A stretch of 64,000 bases of DNA from an uncultured Clostridia bacterium (GTDB lineage Bacteria; Bacillota; Clostridia; Christensenellales; Pumilibacteraceae). Within the stretch, counting starts at the first letter, position 1. Each line of letters starts with the position of its first letter. Shown one piece after another: positions 6,991 through 15,812 of the stretch. Position numbers and translations under genes: made by a program. Under the pieces are notes generated by a model. That model worked only from the letters and a program-made list of their open reading frames with translations, did not search any database and had not been told where the DNA came from. Where the stretch lies: assembly GCA_934270565.1 (NCBI GenBank), contig CAKQPR010000009.1:1-64000 (forward strand). The letters are read 5' to 3'.

Positions 6991-7914
6991 ATGTGGAAGT
7001 ACTATTTGATGATCGCGGCGGCTACCGTCCTGTACGCGTTTCAGTTCGTTTTTTCGAAGCTCTATCAGCGCGAAAAGGGCTCGTCCTTTTTTTATTCGAC
7101 GATTTTCGGAGGAATAGTATGTTGCGTTTCCGTGCCGTTTCTGCTTGCGCTCAACGGTTGGGAATTCGAGTTTACGCCGTTTTCCTTTCTGATCGCGCTC
7201 GCGTATGCCGCCGACGTAACCGTTTGCGCGGTGTTCGGCGCGAAAACGCTGTCGCGGGCGAATATGTCCGTCTATTCGCTGTTTCTGATGCTCGGCGGAA
7301 TGTTTTTGCCGTTTCTGTACGGGCTCGCTCTCGGCGAAAGCTTTACCGCCGTCAAAGGTATCGCGATCGCGTGCGTTCTCGCGGCTATGATTTTCTCGCT
7401 CCGCAAGGAAGAGGGCAAAACGACCGATCGGTTTACCGTGATCTGCTTTATCGTCATTTTCGTTACGAACGGACTTACCGGCGTGCTTACCTATATGCAC
7501 CAGCGCGCGTCGCAACCGATCGCGAGCCCGAGCGGGTTTTTACTGCTGTATAATATCTGCCGTCTCGTCTTTTCGGTCGTTACGGCGGGTTGCGTTTACC
7601 TTTACGGCAGGAAAAAGGACGCGGGACTGCTCGAAATCAGCGGCGCTTCCGAAAAACGCGCTTCGGGGCGCGGCAAAAACCTTGCGATCGCGCTCGTAGC
7701 GGCGGCAGGCTACGCGGTAATGAACGGTTGCGCGGCGCTTCTTACCACAATCACCGCTTCGGTTGTGGACGCGGGCGTTCAGTCAACTATCGTTACGGGC
7801 GGCGTAATGGCGCTCACGACGATAAACGGCTTTATTTTCGGCGAAAAACCGACGGGACGAACGCTGCTCGGACTGACGTTCGCGATTGCGGGAACGGTTC
7901 TTATAATCATATAA
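6991..7914 (+). CDS. DMT-superfamily (EamA-like) membrane transporter
   Basis: A 307-aa integral membrane protein with about ten hydrophobic segments, in the two-repeat style of drug/metabolite transporters. The second half ends with the characteristic IFGEKPTGRTLLGLTFAIAGT stretch, seen where EamA repeats close. It probably exports or imports a small metabolite; the substrate is unknown. ATG 6991 is chosen because the hydrophobic N-terminus starts there; a GTG at 6955 would add 12 unlikely residues. No good Shine-Dalgarno is visible for either. It may be cotranscribed with the dehydrogenase 65 bp upstream, and a hairpin terminator follows. Confidence 0.75.
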   Translation: MWKYYLMIAAATVLYAFQFVFSKLYQREKGSSFFYSTIFGGIVCCVSVPFLLALNGWEFEFTPFSFLIALAYAADVTVCAVFGAKTLSRANMSVYSLFLMLGGMFLPFLYGLALGESFTAVKGIAIACVLAAMIFSLRKEEGKTTDRFTVICFIVIFVTNGLTGVLTYMHQRASQPIASPSGFLLLYNICRLVFSVVTAGCVYLYGRKKDAGLLEISGASEKRASGRGKNLAIALVAAAGYAVMNGCAALLTTITASVVDAGVQSTIVTGGVMALTTINGFIFGEKPTGRTLLGLTFAIAGTVLIII

Positions 7915-7932
7915 CGGAATTTGCTTTGATTG

Positions 7933-7958
7933 CGCCCGACGCGTTTCGGGCGTTTTTT
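7933..7958 (+). terminator. Rho-independent terminator
   Basis: CGCCCGA (7933-7939) pairs with TCGGGCG (7946-7952), followed by TTTTTT. It closes the dehydrogenase/transporter unit. Confidence 0.8.
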
Positions 7959-7999
7959 AAATTTTAGAGCGAGAAAATCGGTTCGGAGCGGCAAACGGC

Positions 8000-8028
8000 T
8001 TGCAAAATGGCGCGGAATGTTATATAAT
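8000..8028 (+). promoter_or_regulatory. Sigma-A promoter of ychF
   Basis: TTGCAA and TATAAT are separated by 17 bp, 35 bases before the ychF start. Confidence 0.7.
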
Positions 8029-8063
8029 AAATAATCGGAAAAGAAAAATCGAGAGGTTACAAG

Positions 8064-9155
8064 ATGAAACTCGGAGTAGTAGGATTGCCGAACGTGGGCA
8101 AAAGCACGCTTTTCAACGCGATTACGGAAGCGGGCGCGGAGTGCGCGAACTATCCGTTCTGCACGATCGAACCCAACGTGGGCGTGGTTGCCGTTCCCGA
8201 CAAGCGGCTCGACGTTCTGGGCAAAATGTACAACACGAAAAAGATCACGCCCGCCGTACTCGAATTCGTGGATATAGCGGGGCTCGTCAAGGGCGCGAGC
8301 GCGGGCGAAGGGCTCGGAAACAAGTTCCTTTCGCATATCCGCGAAGTGGACGCGATCGTTCACGTCGTGCGCTGTTTCGACGACGAAAACATAATTCACG
8401 TCGAAGGCTCGGTCGATCCCGTCCGCGACATCGAGACGATCAACCTCGAGCTCGAGCTCGCCGACCTCGAAACGGTGAAAAAACGGCTGGATAAAGCCGA
8501 AAAATACGTCAAAACGGGCGAAAAGAGCTACGCGGACGAAGCCGAGCTTCTCCGTAAAATCACCGCCGCGCTCGAAAGCGGCAAAAGCGTCCGCTCGATA
8601 GCGATGAACGACGACGAAAAGGCGATGACGAAAGGGTTTTTCCTGCTTACGTCCAAGCCCGTCATCTATTGCGCGAACGTTGCCGAAAAGGATATCGGCA
8701 AGCCGAACAAGTACGTTGACGAAGTGCGCGCTTTCGCCGAAAAGGAAGGCAGCAAGTGCCTCGAAATTTGCGCCAAGGTCGAAGAGGAAATAGCTCAGCT
8801 CGGCGATCCCGAGGAAAAACAGATGTTTCTCGACGATCTCGGGCTTCACGAAAGCGGACTTAACCGCATTATCGCCGAGGGTTACGACCTGCTCGGGCTC
8901 ATAAGTTACCTTACGGCGGGCGAAAAAGAAGTCCGCGCGTGGACGATCGAGAAGGGCACGAAAGCACCGCAAGCCGCGGGTAAGATTCACAGCGACTTCG
9001 AAAAGGGCTTTATCCGAGCCGAAATCGTGAATTACGACGATCTGGTCGAGGCGGGCGGGTTCAATCAGGCTAAGGAAAAAGGCAAGGTAAGAAGCGAGGG
9101 CAAGGATTACGTTTTCCGCGACGGAGACGTGGCGCTGTTCCGCTTCAACGTGTGA
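8064..9155 (+). CDS. ychF: Redox-regulated ATPase YchF
   Basis: YchF is an OBG-type P-loop protein that prefers ATP and binds ribosomes, linked to stress responses. The 363-aa length is standard. The Walker A motif [11 protein letters not shown] is at about residues 7-17, switch/G3 [20 protein letters not shown] starts near residue 69, and NVAEKD fills the altered G4 position that explains ATP preference. A helical middle region and the C-terminal TGS domain (ending [13 protein letters not shown]) follow. GAGAGG precedes the ATG. It is 12 bp upstream of argS, and the two are probably cotranscribed from the promoter at 8000. Confidence 0.97.
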   Translation: MKLGVVGLPNVGKSTLFNAITEAGAECANYPFCTIEPNVGVVAVPDKRLDVLGKMYNTKKITPAVLEFVDIAGLVKGASAGEGLGNKFLSHIREVDAIVHVVRCFDDENIIHVEGSVDPVRDIETINLELELADLETVKKRLDKAEKYVKTGEKSYADEAELLRKITAALESGKSVRSIAMNDDEKAMTKGFFLLTSKPVIYCANVAEKDIGKPNKYVDEVRAFAEKEGSKCLEICAKVEEEIAQLGDPEEKQMFLDDLGLHESGLNRIIAEGYDLLGLISYLTAGEKEVRAWTIEKGTKAPQAAGKIHSDFEKGFIRAEIVNYDDLVEAGGFNQAKEKGKVRSEGKDYVFRDGDVALFRFNV

Positions 9156-9167
9156 GGAATTTCAGTT

Positions 9168-10856
9168 ATGGATTATAAAAAACCTATCGCCGAAGCGATT
9201 GAACTCGACGGCGTTACGACCGAAGAAATCTATTCGTCGCTCGCCCCTACGCCCGACCTCAGTCGCGGCGACCTCTGCCTGCCGTGCTTTAAATTTTCGC
9301 GCGTGCTTCGTCTCGCGCCGCCCGCAATCGCACAAAAAATCAAGGACGTTACCGATTTTTCGCGACTTGACTTTGTTTCGGACGTGAAAGTCGAGGGCGG
9401 ATACCTCAACTTTTATTTCGACCGCGAAAAGATCGTAAAGGCTACGATCGAAGAGCTCGACCGCACCGCCTGTCGTCCGCACGAACAGAACGGCAAGACG
9501 ATCTGCATCGATTATTCGTCCATAAATATCGCCAAGCCTTTCCATATCGGGCATTTGCTTACGACGGCGATCGGCGGTTCGCTTTACCGCATTTACAAAT
9601 ATCTCGGCTACAACGCCGTCGGCATAAACCACCTCGGCGACTGGGGCACGCAGTTCGGCAAAATGATCGCGGCGTACCTGCGCTGGGGCGACGACGCGGA
9701 CATCGAAAAACGCGGTGTGAGAGCGCTTCTGGATCTTTACGTCCGTTTCCACACCGAAGCCGAAAAAGACCCCGCGCTCGACGAAGAGGGAAGAGCCTGG
9801 TTCAAGAAAATCGAGGACGGCGACGAAAAAGCGCTTGCGATTTTCGGCAAATTCAAGGAAATCACGCTCGAAGAAGTCAAAAAAGTTTACGACCGCCTCG
9901 GAATTACTTTCGATTCGTATGCGGGCGAAAGTTTCTATAACGACAAAATGCAGCCCGTCATCGACGAGCTTCGCGCTAAAGGCCTTCTGACCGAAAGCGA
10001 AGGAGCGGAAGTCGTAAACCTCGACGATTACGGTATGCCGCCCGCGCTTATCTTAAAGAGCGACGGCGCGACGCTTTACGCCACGCGCGACCTCGCCGCC
10101 GCGTTCTACCGCAAAAAGACCTACGATTTCTACAAGTGCCTGTATGTGGTCGCGTATCAGCAGAACCTGCATTTCCGTCAGCTTTTCAAAGTGCTCGAAC
10201 TTATGGGTTGCGACTGGGCGAAGGACTGTGTGCACGTTCCGTTCGGTATGGTTTCGCTCGAAGGGCAGGGCGCGCTTTCCACGCGCAAGGGCAACGTCGT
10301 TTTCCTCGACGAAGTGCTCGATACCGCCGAAAAGAAAGCGCTCGCCGTGATCGAACAGAAGAGCCCGAACCTCAATAACAAAGCCGAAATCGCCCGCGAA
10401 GTCGGGGTGGGAGCGGTCGTGTTCGGTGCGCTCGCCAACAGCCGTATCAAGGATATTGCGTTTTCTTACGACAAAGCGCTGTCTTTCGACGGCGAAACCG
10501 CGCCTTACCTTCAGTATACGCACGCGCGTTGCTGTTCCGTCATCGAAAAGGCGGGCGAGGTGAACGCCGCACCCGATTATTCGGTGCTTACCGACGACGA
10601 TTCGTTCGCGCTCGCAACCAAGCTCACCGCGTTCGATCAGGCAGTCGTTACCGCCGGCGAGCGTTACGAACCCAGCGTGATTTCCGGTTATCTTCTCGAC
10701 CTCGCCAAGCTTTACAACCGTTTCTACCTTTCCTCCCGTGTTCTCGGCGAGCCCGCCCCCGTTCAGTCCGCGCGCCTCGCTCTCACCCGACTTACCCGCG
10801 ACGTTTTAAGAACGGGATTGAATTTACTACTAATCTCCGCCCCCACCTCAATGTGA
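9168..10856 (+). CDS. argS: Arginyl-tRNA synthetase
   Basis: A class I aminoacyl-tRNA synthetase that charges tRNA-Arg. The 562-aa protein has the N-terminal Arg-tRNA-binding domain, the IAKPFHIGHL signature with HIGH at residues 126-129, NHLGDWGTQFGKM, and STRKG (371-375) in the KMSKS-loop position as is usual for ArgS. The C-terminal DALR anticodon-binding domain includes YLLDLAKLYNRFY and ends near LLLISAPTSM, so it is full length. GAGGAA overlaps the end of ychF. A terminator follows at 10897. Confidence 0.97.
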   Translation: MDYKKPIAEAIELDGVTTEEIYSSLAPTPDLSRGDLCLPCFKFSRVLRLAPPAIAQKIKDVTDFSRLDFVSDVKVEGGYLNFYFDREKIVKATIEELDRTACRPHEQNGKTICIDYSSINIAKPFHIGHLLTTAIGGSLYRIYKYLGYNAVGINHLGDWGTQFGKMIAAYLRWGDDADIEKRGVRALLDLYVRFHTEAEKDPALDEEGRAWFKKIEDGDEKALAIFGKFKEITLEEVKKVYDRLGITFDSYAGESFYNDKMQPVIDELRAKGLLTESEGAEVVNLDDYGMPPALILKSDGATLYATRDLAAAFYRKKTYDFYKCLYVVAYQQNLHFRQLFKVLELMGCDWAKDCVHVPFGMVSLEGQGALSTRKGNVVFLDEVLDTAEKKALAVIEQKSPNLNNKAEIAREVGVGAVVFGALANSRIKDIAFSYDKALSFDGETAPYLQYTHARCCSVIEKAGEVNAAPDYSVLTDDDSFALATKLTAFDQAVVTAGERYEPSVISGYLLDLAKLYNRFYLSSRVLGEPAPVQSARLALTRLTRDVLRTGLNLLLISAPTSM

Positions 10857-10896
10857 TTTTGACGGCGGCTTTTCGCGAATAACTTCATAAAACTAC

Positions 10897-10950
10897 AAAA
10901 TCCCGAACATCGCCGTACCTATAGTACTGTCTCGTTCGGGATTTTTTGTT
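10897..10950 (+). terminator. argS terminator
   Basis: AAAATCCCGAAC (10897-10908) pairs perfectly with GTTCGGGATTTT (10934-10945) across a 25-nt loop and runs into TTTTTT. It starts 40 bases after the argS stop. Confidence 0.75.
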
Positions 10951-11082
10951 TTCTTCGTTATTCATCGAAAATCCGCTCGTCAAAATAATACCTGTTCAGG
11001 AACGTTAGTTTCGATCCCGAGTACGCCGTACTCGTAGTACGCTGTCGCGCCGACCGCGGGGCGTTTTTTCGTCTGACGAAAA

Positions 11083-11111
11083 AATAACCTCGTCACATAA
11101 TAGCATTTTAG
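11083..11111. repeat. 29-bp direct repeat, copy 1
   Basis: AATAACCTCGTCACATAATA is followed by GCATTTTAG. Copy 2 begins 218 bp downstream with one mismatch. A looser relative (AATAATACCTG...) lies near 10985. Confidence 0.7.
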
Positions 11112-11300
11112 GTGCATTAGTTTCTAACCATAGTTCGCCGTGCCTCTTGTCTTTCCGACAGACGGCTTTCGCGCATTTCATCGAAAATAACCTCGACGGC
11201 GAGCCGCCGTAGGCAAGTCGGCGATGCCTGTACTTAGTTTTGATATAATAGATATGGGTGTTTCCCGTTTGCCCGCAAAGTATTCCTTATTTGATTATGG

Positions 11301-11329
11301 AATAACCTCGTCACATAATAACATTTTAG
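11301..11329. repeat. 29-bp direct repeat, copy 2
   Basis: AATAACCTCGTCACATAATA is followed by ACATTTTAG. It differs from copy 1 at one base. Confidence 0.7.
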
Positions 11330-11353
11330 AAACGTTGATTTAATCTGTTTGTA

Positions 11354-11384
11354 CGCCCTTGCGTTATCCGCAGGGCGTTTTTTT
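11354..11384 (+). terminator. Orphan hairpin terminator
   Basis: CGCCCTTGCG pairs with CGCAGGGCG with one bulged base, around a TTATC loop, then TTTTTTT. No coding gene precedes it within 500 bp, so it may end a small untranslated transcript or a repeat-derived one. Confidence 0.55.
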
Positions 11385-11392
11385 GTTGTAGA

Positions 11393-12150
11393 TAAATATG
11401 TTCTTTGTCCGCAAATCCGCGCAAGCGGACATATCAAGGCCCCTTTGTGCAAAGGGGGCTCCCGACGTAAGTCGGGTGGGGGATTGTAATGTTACTGAAC
11501 GAATAATCCTACCGCTACTCGGATCGCTAACGCTCACACTCGTGCCACCTCCCGGCTCGTAGCATAGCTACTTCGCCGCTTTGGCTAAAAACAGTCACCT
11601 GTGGACTGTTTTTACGGTGCTTCGCACCGCCGCGTCGCGCCCCCTCGGGGGAAGGCTTGAATTCAGTCGCTTTTTAATGTCATTTCGACCGAAGGCGTAG
11701 CCGTAGTGGAGAAATCCCCCGCGGAAGTCACCCGATTACGTTCCTGTTACTACATTTTCGACCTTATTTGGTCGGCGCAGCCGACGGTAGGGCGGTTCGC
11801 CCTCGGACCGCCGCATAACGTAAAGCTTCGGGTGAAAATAAAAGTACCGTTCACTTGCGACCGTATTCGCTCCCGCCTTGGTCTCGACTGCGCTCGGCGC
11901 GGAGCCCGCGCTGGCGAGTATTTTGGGATAGTTGTGTTCGATTGTTTTTGTTTCTGATGCAGGGGATTTCTCGACTACGGCTTCGACTGCGCTCGAGATG
12001 ACAACGTGTCCGTTTGGCGGCGGGGCGAGGGCGCCCCGCCCTACCGAGGCGGTGTTGCGCCCGCCAAGGATTTGTCGTATACAAACAAACTACCTGCGGG
12101 CGGACGAGGAACGCCCCTACCACGCTTTAACAAACGTTACGGAAGTCGCC
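11393..12150. repeat. Mosaic of interspersed repeat modules (block 1)
   Basis: The block is built from short modules also found at 24.9-26.2 kb, mostly in the opposite orientation. They include a GCCCCTTTGTGCAAAGGGGGC palindrome (about 11441), a module of nested palindromes with TAAAAACAGT/ACTGTTTTTA arms (about 11562-11641), the GTCATTTCGACCG / GAGATGAC element ends (11681 and 12002), and a 52-bp module at 11771-11822 whose exact reverse complement is at 25379-25430. Confidence 0.75.
11771..11822 (+). repeat. 52-bp module, exact inverted partner at 25379-25430
   Basis: It begins GTCGGCGCAGCCGACGGTAG and ends CCGCATAACGTA. By eye the reverse complement at 25379-25430 matches at every base. 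The neighbouring sequence CGCTCCCGCCTTGGTCTCGA is also shared in inverted order. Confidence 0.75.
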
Positions 12151-12202
12151 CGATAACCACACTATAACACCCATTTTCGACCTTTAAAGCGTTGCGGGGT
12201 CC

Positions 12203-12266
12203 GGGACACAGTCGCAAGTGTCCCAGCGGCTTTTTTGCTACTTTTTTCTCCGCCTGAAAAAAGTAG
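12203..12266 (+). terminator. Two consecutive hairpins, the first terminator-like
   Basis: GGGACAC (12203-12209) pairs with GTGTCCC (12218-12224), with TTTTTT at 12231-12236. Directly after it CTACTTTTTTC (12238-12248) pairs perfectly with GAAAAAAGTAG (12256-12266). They lie upstream of the AraC promoter and would insulate it from the repeat block. Confidence 0.5.
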
Positions 12267-12462
12267 TATACATTTTCCTTTCTTTCTAAAAGAAACCTGT
12301 TTGTCTCATTTCCGAAAGAGAGCCATAGCGGCAGCGAGCGGTGCGGTATTCGGTACTAAAAGCGGGTGAAAAACGCGGTAAATTCTTCCATACGGGTAGC
12401 CGAAACGGTAAATTCGACGGAGGCGGGCGAAATTTGCGGTATACTATCCGAAACGGTCGGTA

Positions 12463-12492
12463 TTGACAACAAAAATGCGTGCGTGATATACT
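12463..12492 (+). promoter_or_regulatory. Sigma-A promoter of uptake operon A
   Basis: A perfect TTGACA -35 box and TATACT -10 box are separated by 18 bp, leaving a leader of about 50 nt before the AraC start at 12549. No other clear promoter is seen between the AraC gene and the end of the operon. Confidence 0.75.
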
Positions 12493-12548
12493 TACGTCGA
12501 AAACGATCGAAAATCCGATTATAGCCGCGGGGAGCGGCGGGGCGAACG

Positions 12549-13439
12549 ATGAACAAGATAAACGAAATTTTACCGAAACTTAACGACGAGGGTATATTTT
12601 TCGACTGGGCGACGTTTGCGCGGCGCAAGGTCGTGGAAAATATGTCGTTTACGGCGCCGAATGACTTTTACATATCGGTGTTCGGGCGGGAGAAGTGGCC
12701 TGCCGACCGCGAGCCGATGCACAGGAAAGAGGGGTTGAACACGATCGGCTTCGTGCTGTCGGGCAAAGGCTATCTGATCTGCGGCGACAGACGGTACGAA
12801 ATAGGCAAAAATTCCTACTTTTTGCTTCCTTACGAAACGGCGATTACGTTCGGGGTAAATCCCGACGATCCGTGGGAATACGTTTATTTCGACGTGAGCG
12901 GGATAAATCAGGACTGGGTGCTCGATTCGGCGGGGTTTGGCGAAAGTCTCGTCATGCACGACGAGAACGGCGAAATCAAGCGGCTTGCGACCGAGCTTTA
13001 CCAGAGCGCGCTCGAAAGCGGCAGGTGTTCGTTCCGTACTACGGGGCTTATGTATCTTCTCGCGGACGCGATGGCGCGCAATCACCGCGCGGGTAAGCCG
13101 CTCAACATAAACGCGTACCTGTTGCAGGCGCTGAACTACATAGGCAACAACTTCACGAAAATCAGCGTGGGCGAAATCGCCGATCACTGCGGAATAAGCG
13201 TTACGTACCTCAGCAAGCTTTTCCGCCGCGAGCTGAAAATGAGCCCGATAGAATTCGTGACTTACTACCGCGCGATGGTCGCCGAAAGCTTTCTGAACTG
13301 GTCGCAACTGCCGCTTAGGGAGATCGCGAAAAGCGTCGGTTACAACTCGGAAAAGTACCTTATAAAAGTTTTCAGATCGGTGTACGGAATAACCCCCGAG
13401 CAATTCAGAAAGAAAGTACAGGGAAAGGAGAAGAAATAA
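12549..13439 (+). CDS. AraC-family transcriptional regulator, first gene of uptake operon A
   Basis: A 296-aa protein with an N-terminal cupin-like ligand domain (SGKGYLICGDRRYEIGKNSYF, near residues 73-95) and a C-terminal AraC DNA-binding domain (ISVGEIADHCGIS, YLSKLFRRELK, LREIAKSVGYNSEKYLIKVFR, GITPEQFRKK). It is two bases from the lipoprotein gene of the same strand, so it is probably the autoregulated activator of the operon. The Shine-Dalgarno sequence is weak (a GGGGCG stretch). The ligand is likely the imported glycan or its product. Confidence 0.9.
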   Translation: MNKINEILPKLNDEGIFFDWATFARRKVVENMSFTAPNDFYISVFGREKWPADREPMHRKEGLNTIGFVLSGKGYLICGDRRYEIGKNSYFLLPYETAITFGVNPDDPWEYVYFDVSGINQDWVLDSAGFGESLVMHDENGEIKRLATELYQSALESGRCSFRTTGLMYLLADAMARNHRAGKPLNINAYLLQALNYIGNNFTKISVGEIADHCGISVTYLSKLFRRELKMSPIEFVTYYRAMVAESFLNWSQLPLREIAKSVGYNSEKYLIKVFRSVYGITPEQFRKKVQGKEKK

Positions 13440-13441
13440 CT

Positions 13442-14857
13442 ATGAAAAAGAAACTGCTTTGTTTATTGCTTGCGGCGGCGACGGTTTTCGCTGTCGGTTG
13501 CGACGGCGCTCAGAAGCCGAGCCTTACCGAAATTCCCGAATATTCGGTCGTAAAACCGCTCGAATTCGACGCGTGGCTCGGACCGAAAACCTCGGACGAA
13601 GCGCTCCGGGACTACGCGGACTGCGGGTATACCGTTTATCATCTTCAGTCGGGTAATTTCGACGTGACGGACACGCGCAAGTCGAACGGCGAGCTCAACG
13701 CTCAGCTCGACCGCATTTTTACAAAATCCAAGGAGTACGGGCTCAAAGTCGTGCTCGCGCCGACCGCCGTAAACACTTCGGCAACGAGCATCGTGCCATT
13801 CGAATACACCTATTCGCGCGTGGGTGAAACGCTCGAAAAATGGAAGGACGATCCGACTTTTTACGGATTTATGCCGTCCGACGAAACGACGCTCGACAAG
13901 CCGCTCGTGACTTCGATCGGCGGGCTAAAGTATATGAAACGCGCCTACGACCGATCGATCGACTTTTTGCGCGACGATTATCTTTTCTTCTCGCAGAAGT
14001 TCCCGAACAAGTACTTCGAGACGACGCTTTTGGGAATTCCGAACGGGTCGGATAAGAATATGCCGTACTTTACGGACAGTTCGCGCTCGTTCGCCGAGTA
14101 TATGGACTGCTACTACAACGACCTTATAAAGTATATGCCCGCCTCCGAGCGCGTTTACTCTCACGACGCATACCCGTTCTCTCTCGCGAACGGCAAATAC
14201 AAGTACGAGGATCGCTTTGTGGGATCGCTCGAAGGGATCGCCGTCCGCGCGGAAAAGGCAGGCGCGAAAAAAGGTATGTACACGCAGAATCACCATTCGA
14301 TATTCAACGGTGAAGCGATAACCTATCAGTACTATACCGCGATGACCTATGGCTATACGCATTTCACGACCTACTGCTATACCGACGAGTGGGGAGAGAA
14401 ACAATACTCGACGACGAACGGCGGCGTAAAAACGGACAACTATTACTACTATAAAGCCGCTCACGAAAAAGTGAAAACCATGGAAGCGGTATACTCGAAT
14501 TTCTGCGACCGCAGAGTGGGTACGATGGGTATACTCGGAGCGACGCAAGGCGATAAAACGTGGCGAAAGTGTACCGAGATGAGCGAAAAGCTTCCTCTTA
14601 TAAAGAGCGCGTCTGCCGAATTCGATTTACTTATCGGCGCGTTCACGGACAGCGAGGGCAATTACGGATATATGCTCGCTAACCAGAAGATGCCGGACGA
14701 CAAGACCCCGAACAAGGTAGAAATCGATTTCAAAGGAGTGAAAAAAGTCGCGGTGTGGGCGGACGGCAAGCCCGCCGAAACCGTTGAAGCGAAGAACGGC
14801 AAATTCGGCGTAACGCTCGCTTCGGGCGGCGGCGCGTTCATAGTCCCGCTTGCGTGA
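13442..14857 (+). CDS. Secreted lipoprotein with a glycosidase-like (TIM-barrel) domain
   Basis: A 471-aa lipoprotein with a KKK signal, hydrophobic core and lipobox FAVGC, so it is anchored outside the membrane at Cys20. The mature part reads like a glycoside hydrolase barrel: repeated strand-like segments (LKVVLAPTA, FYGFMPSDE), an acidic pair in the SDE stretch, and many surface aromatics. It ends in a small beta-domain (VEIDFKGVKKVAVWADGK, then GGGAFIVPLA). A similar protein heads operon B. The exact family and any activity are uncertain; it may only bind glycans. GGAG precedes the start, and the gene overlaps the leader of the permease gene. Confidence 0.7.
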   Translation: MKKKLLCLLLAAATVFAVGCDGAQKPSLTEIPEYSVVKPLEFDAWLGPKTSDEALRDYADCGYTVYHLQSGNFDVTDTRKSNGELNAQLDRIFTKSKEYGLKVVLAPTAVNTSATSIVPFEYTYSRVGETLEKWKDDPTFYGFMPSDETTLDKPLVTSIGGLKYMKRAYDRSIDFLRDDYLFFSQKFPNKYFETTLLGIPNGSDKNMPYFTDSSRSFAEYMDCYYNDLIKYMPASERVYSHDAYPFSLANGKYKYEDRFVGSLEGIAVRAEKAGAKKGMYTQNHHSIFNGEAITYQYYTAMTYGYTHFTTYCYTDEWGEKQYSTTNGGVKTDNYYYYKAAHEKVKTMEAVYSNFCDRRVGTMGILGATQGDKTWRKCTEMSEKLPLIKSASAEFDLLIGAFTDSEGNYGYMLANQKMPDDKTPNKVEIDFKGVKKVAVWADGKPAETVEAKNGKFGVTLASGGGAFIVPLA

Positions 14858-14864
14858 GGTGAAA

Positions 14865-15812
14865 ATGAAAATCTTCGACATGAGCAAATACGACGACTAC
14901 CCGAAAAGTCTTCGTAAAAACAAGTATAAGTTCATAATCTGCATGCTCGCGATTTCGGTCGTGAGCTTCGCGGTTTTCTACGTGTACGTCAATATAAACT
15001 CGATACTTCTCGCGTTCAAGGAGTTCGTCGGCTACGGCGACGACGGAAAATCGGTTTATAAGTGGTCGTTCGTAAACTTCCGAAAACTGTTTGCCGAGCT
15101 TTCGGGCGGCGAGTCGTCCACAAGCTTGCTACTCGCGCTCAGAAACACGCTTCTGCTTTTTTTCTGCGGCAACGCGGTGGCGTTCCCGATGGGCTGCGTC
15201 GTCAGCTATTATCTGTGGAAGAAAATCCGCGGCTACAAGTTTTTCAGAACGGTTTTCTATATTCCGTCCGTACTCTCGTCCGTCGTAATGGTGCTCATTT
15301 ACAAGAACATGGTCGCGCCCAACGGACTTATCAGCTCGATAAACATCGCGATAAAAGGCGTTCCGCTTCCGGCGCTTCTGCAACAGGACTCCACCGCGAT
15401 ATGGATGATTTTCATCTATAACACGTGGGTCGGGTTTGCGGGCGACTATATTCTTCTTACCGGCGCGCTCATGCGTATCCCCGAAGAAATAATCGAGTCG
15501 GCAAAGCTCGACGGCGCGTCGCCCGTGGTCGAATACTTCCGTATCTGTATTCCGCTTTGCTGGCCCACGCTCTACATAATCCTTATTCAGAAAATCGCCG
15601 GCGTTTTAAGCGCGGACGGACCTATACTTCTGATGACGCAGGGCGCGCACAACACGACTACGCTCGGCTACTGGTCGTATTCGCAGGTCTTTATCAACGG
15701 TTCTTACGAATACGCTTCCGCCGTCGGACTTATGATGACGCTCGTCATCGCGCCGATCGCGATAGTTTCCAAAAATCTGCTCGGGAAGGTGTACAAAGAT
15801 GTCGAATTCTGA
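14865..15812 (+). CDS. ABC sugar transporter permease, LplB/UgpA type
   Basis: A 315-aa inner-membrane permease with six hydrophobic segments. The EAA-type loop that docks the ATPase is EEIIESAKLDGASPVVEYF, near residues 208-226. ATG 14865 follows GAGGTG, while the upstream TTG at 14850 has no such site. The N-terminal YDDYPKSLRKNKYKF stretch also occurs in the operon B homologue, which shows the two are paralogues. It pairs with the next gene to form a CUT1-type channel for oligosaccharides. No ATPase gene is nearby. Confidence 0.92.
   Translation: MKIFDMSKYDDYPKSLRKNKYKFIICMLAISVVSFAVFYVYVNINSILLAFKEFVGYGDDGKSVYKWSFVNFRKLFAELSGGESSTSLLLALRNTLLLFFCGNAVAFPMGCVVSYYLWKKIRGYKFFRTVFYIPSVLSSVVMVLIYKNMVAPNGLISSINIAIKGVPLPALLQQDSTAIWMIFIYNTWVGFAGDYILLTGALMRIPEEIIESAKLDGASPVVEYFRICIPLCWPTLYIILIQKIAGVLSADGPILLMTQGAHNTTTLGYWSYSQVFINGSYEYASAVGLMMTLVIAPIAIVSKNLLGKVYKDVEF

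Larger units (their letters stand above)
10857..12548. other. 1.7-kb repeat-rich intergenic region
   Basis: No convincing protein gene lies here. In order it holds the argS terminator, a tract with a 29-bp direct repeat (11083 and 11301), an orphan terminator (11354-11384), a mosaic of small palindromes and shared modules (about 11393-12150), two hairpins (12203-12266) and the promoter of the AraC gene (12463-12492). Frames that can be read here follow the repeat modules and are not credible proteins. Confidence 0.75.

Noticed and set aside
11234..12123. Short frames on both strands within repeat block 1.
   Set aside because: They follow the repeat modules, change between copies and have no ribosome sites.
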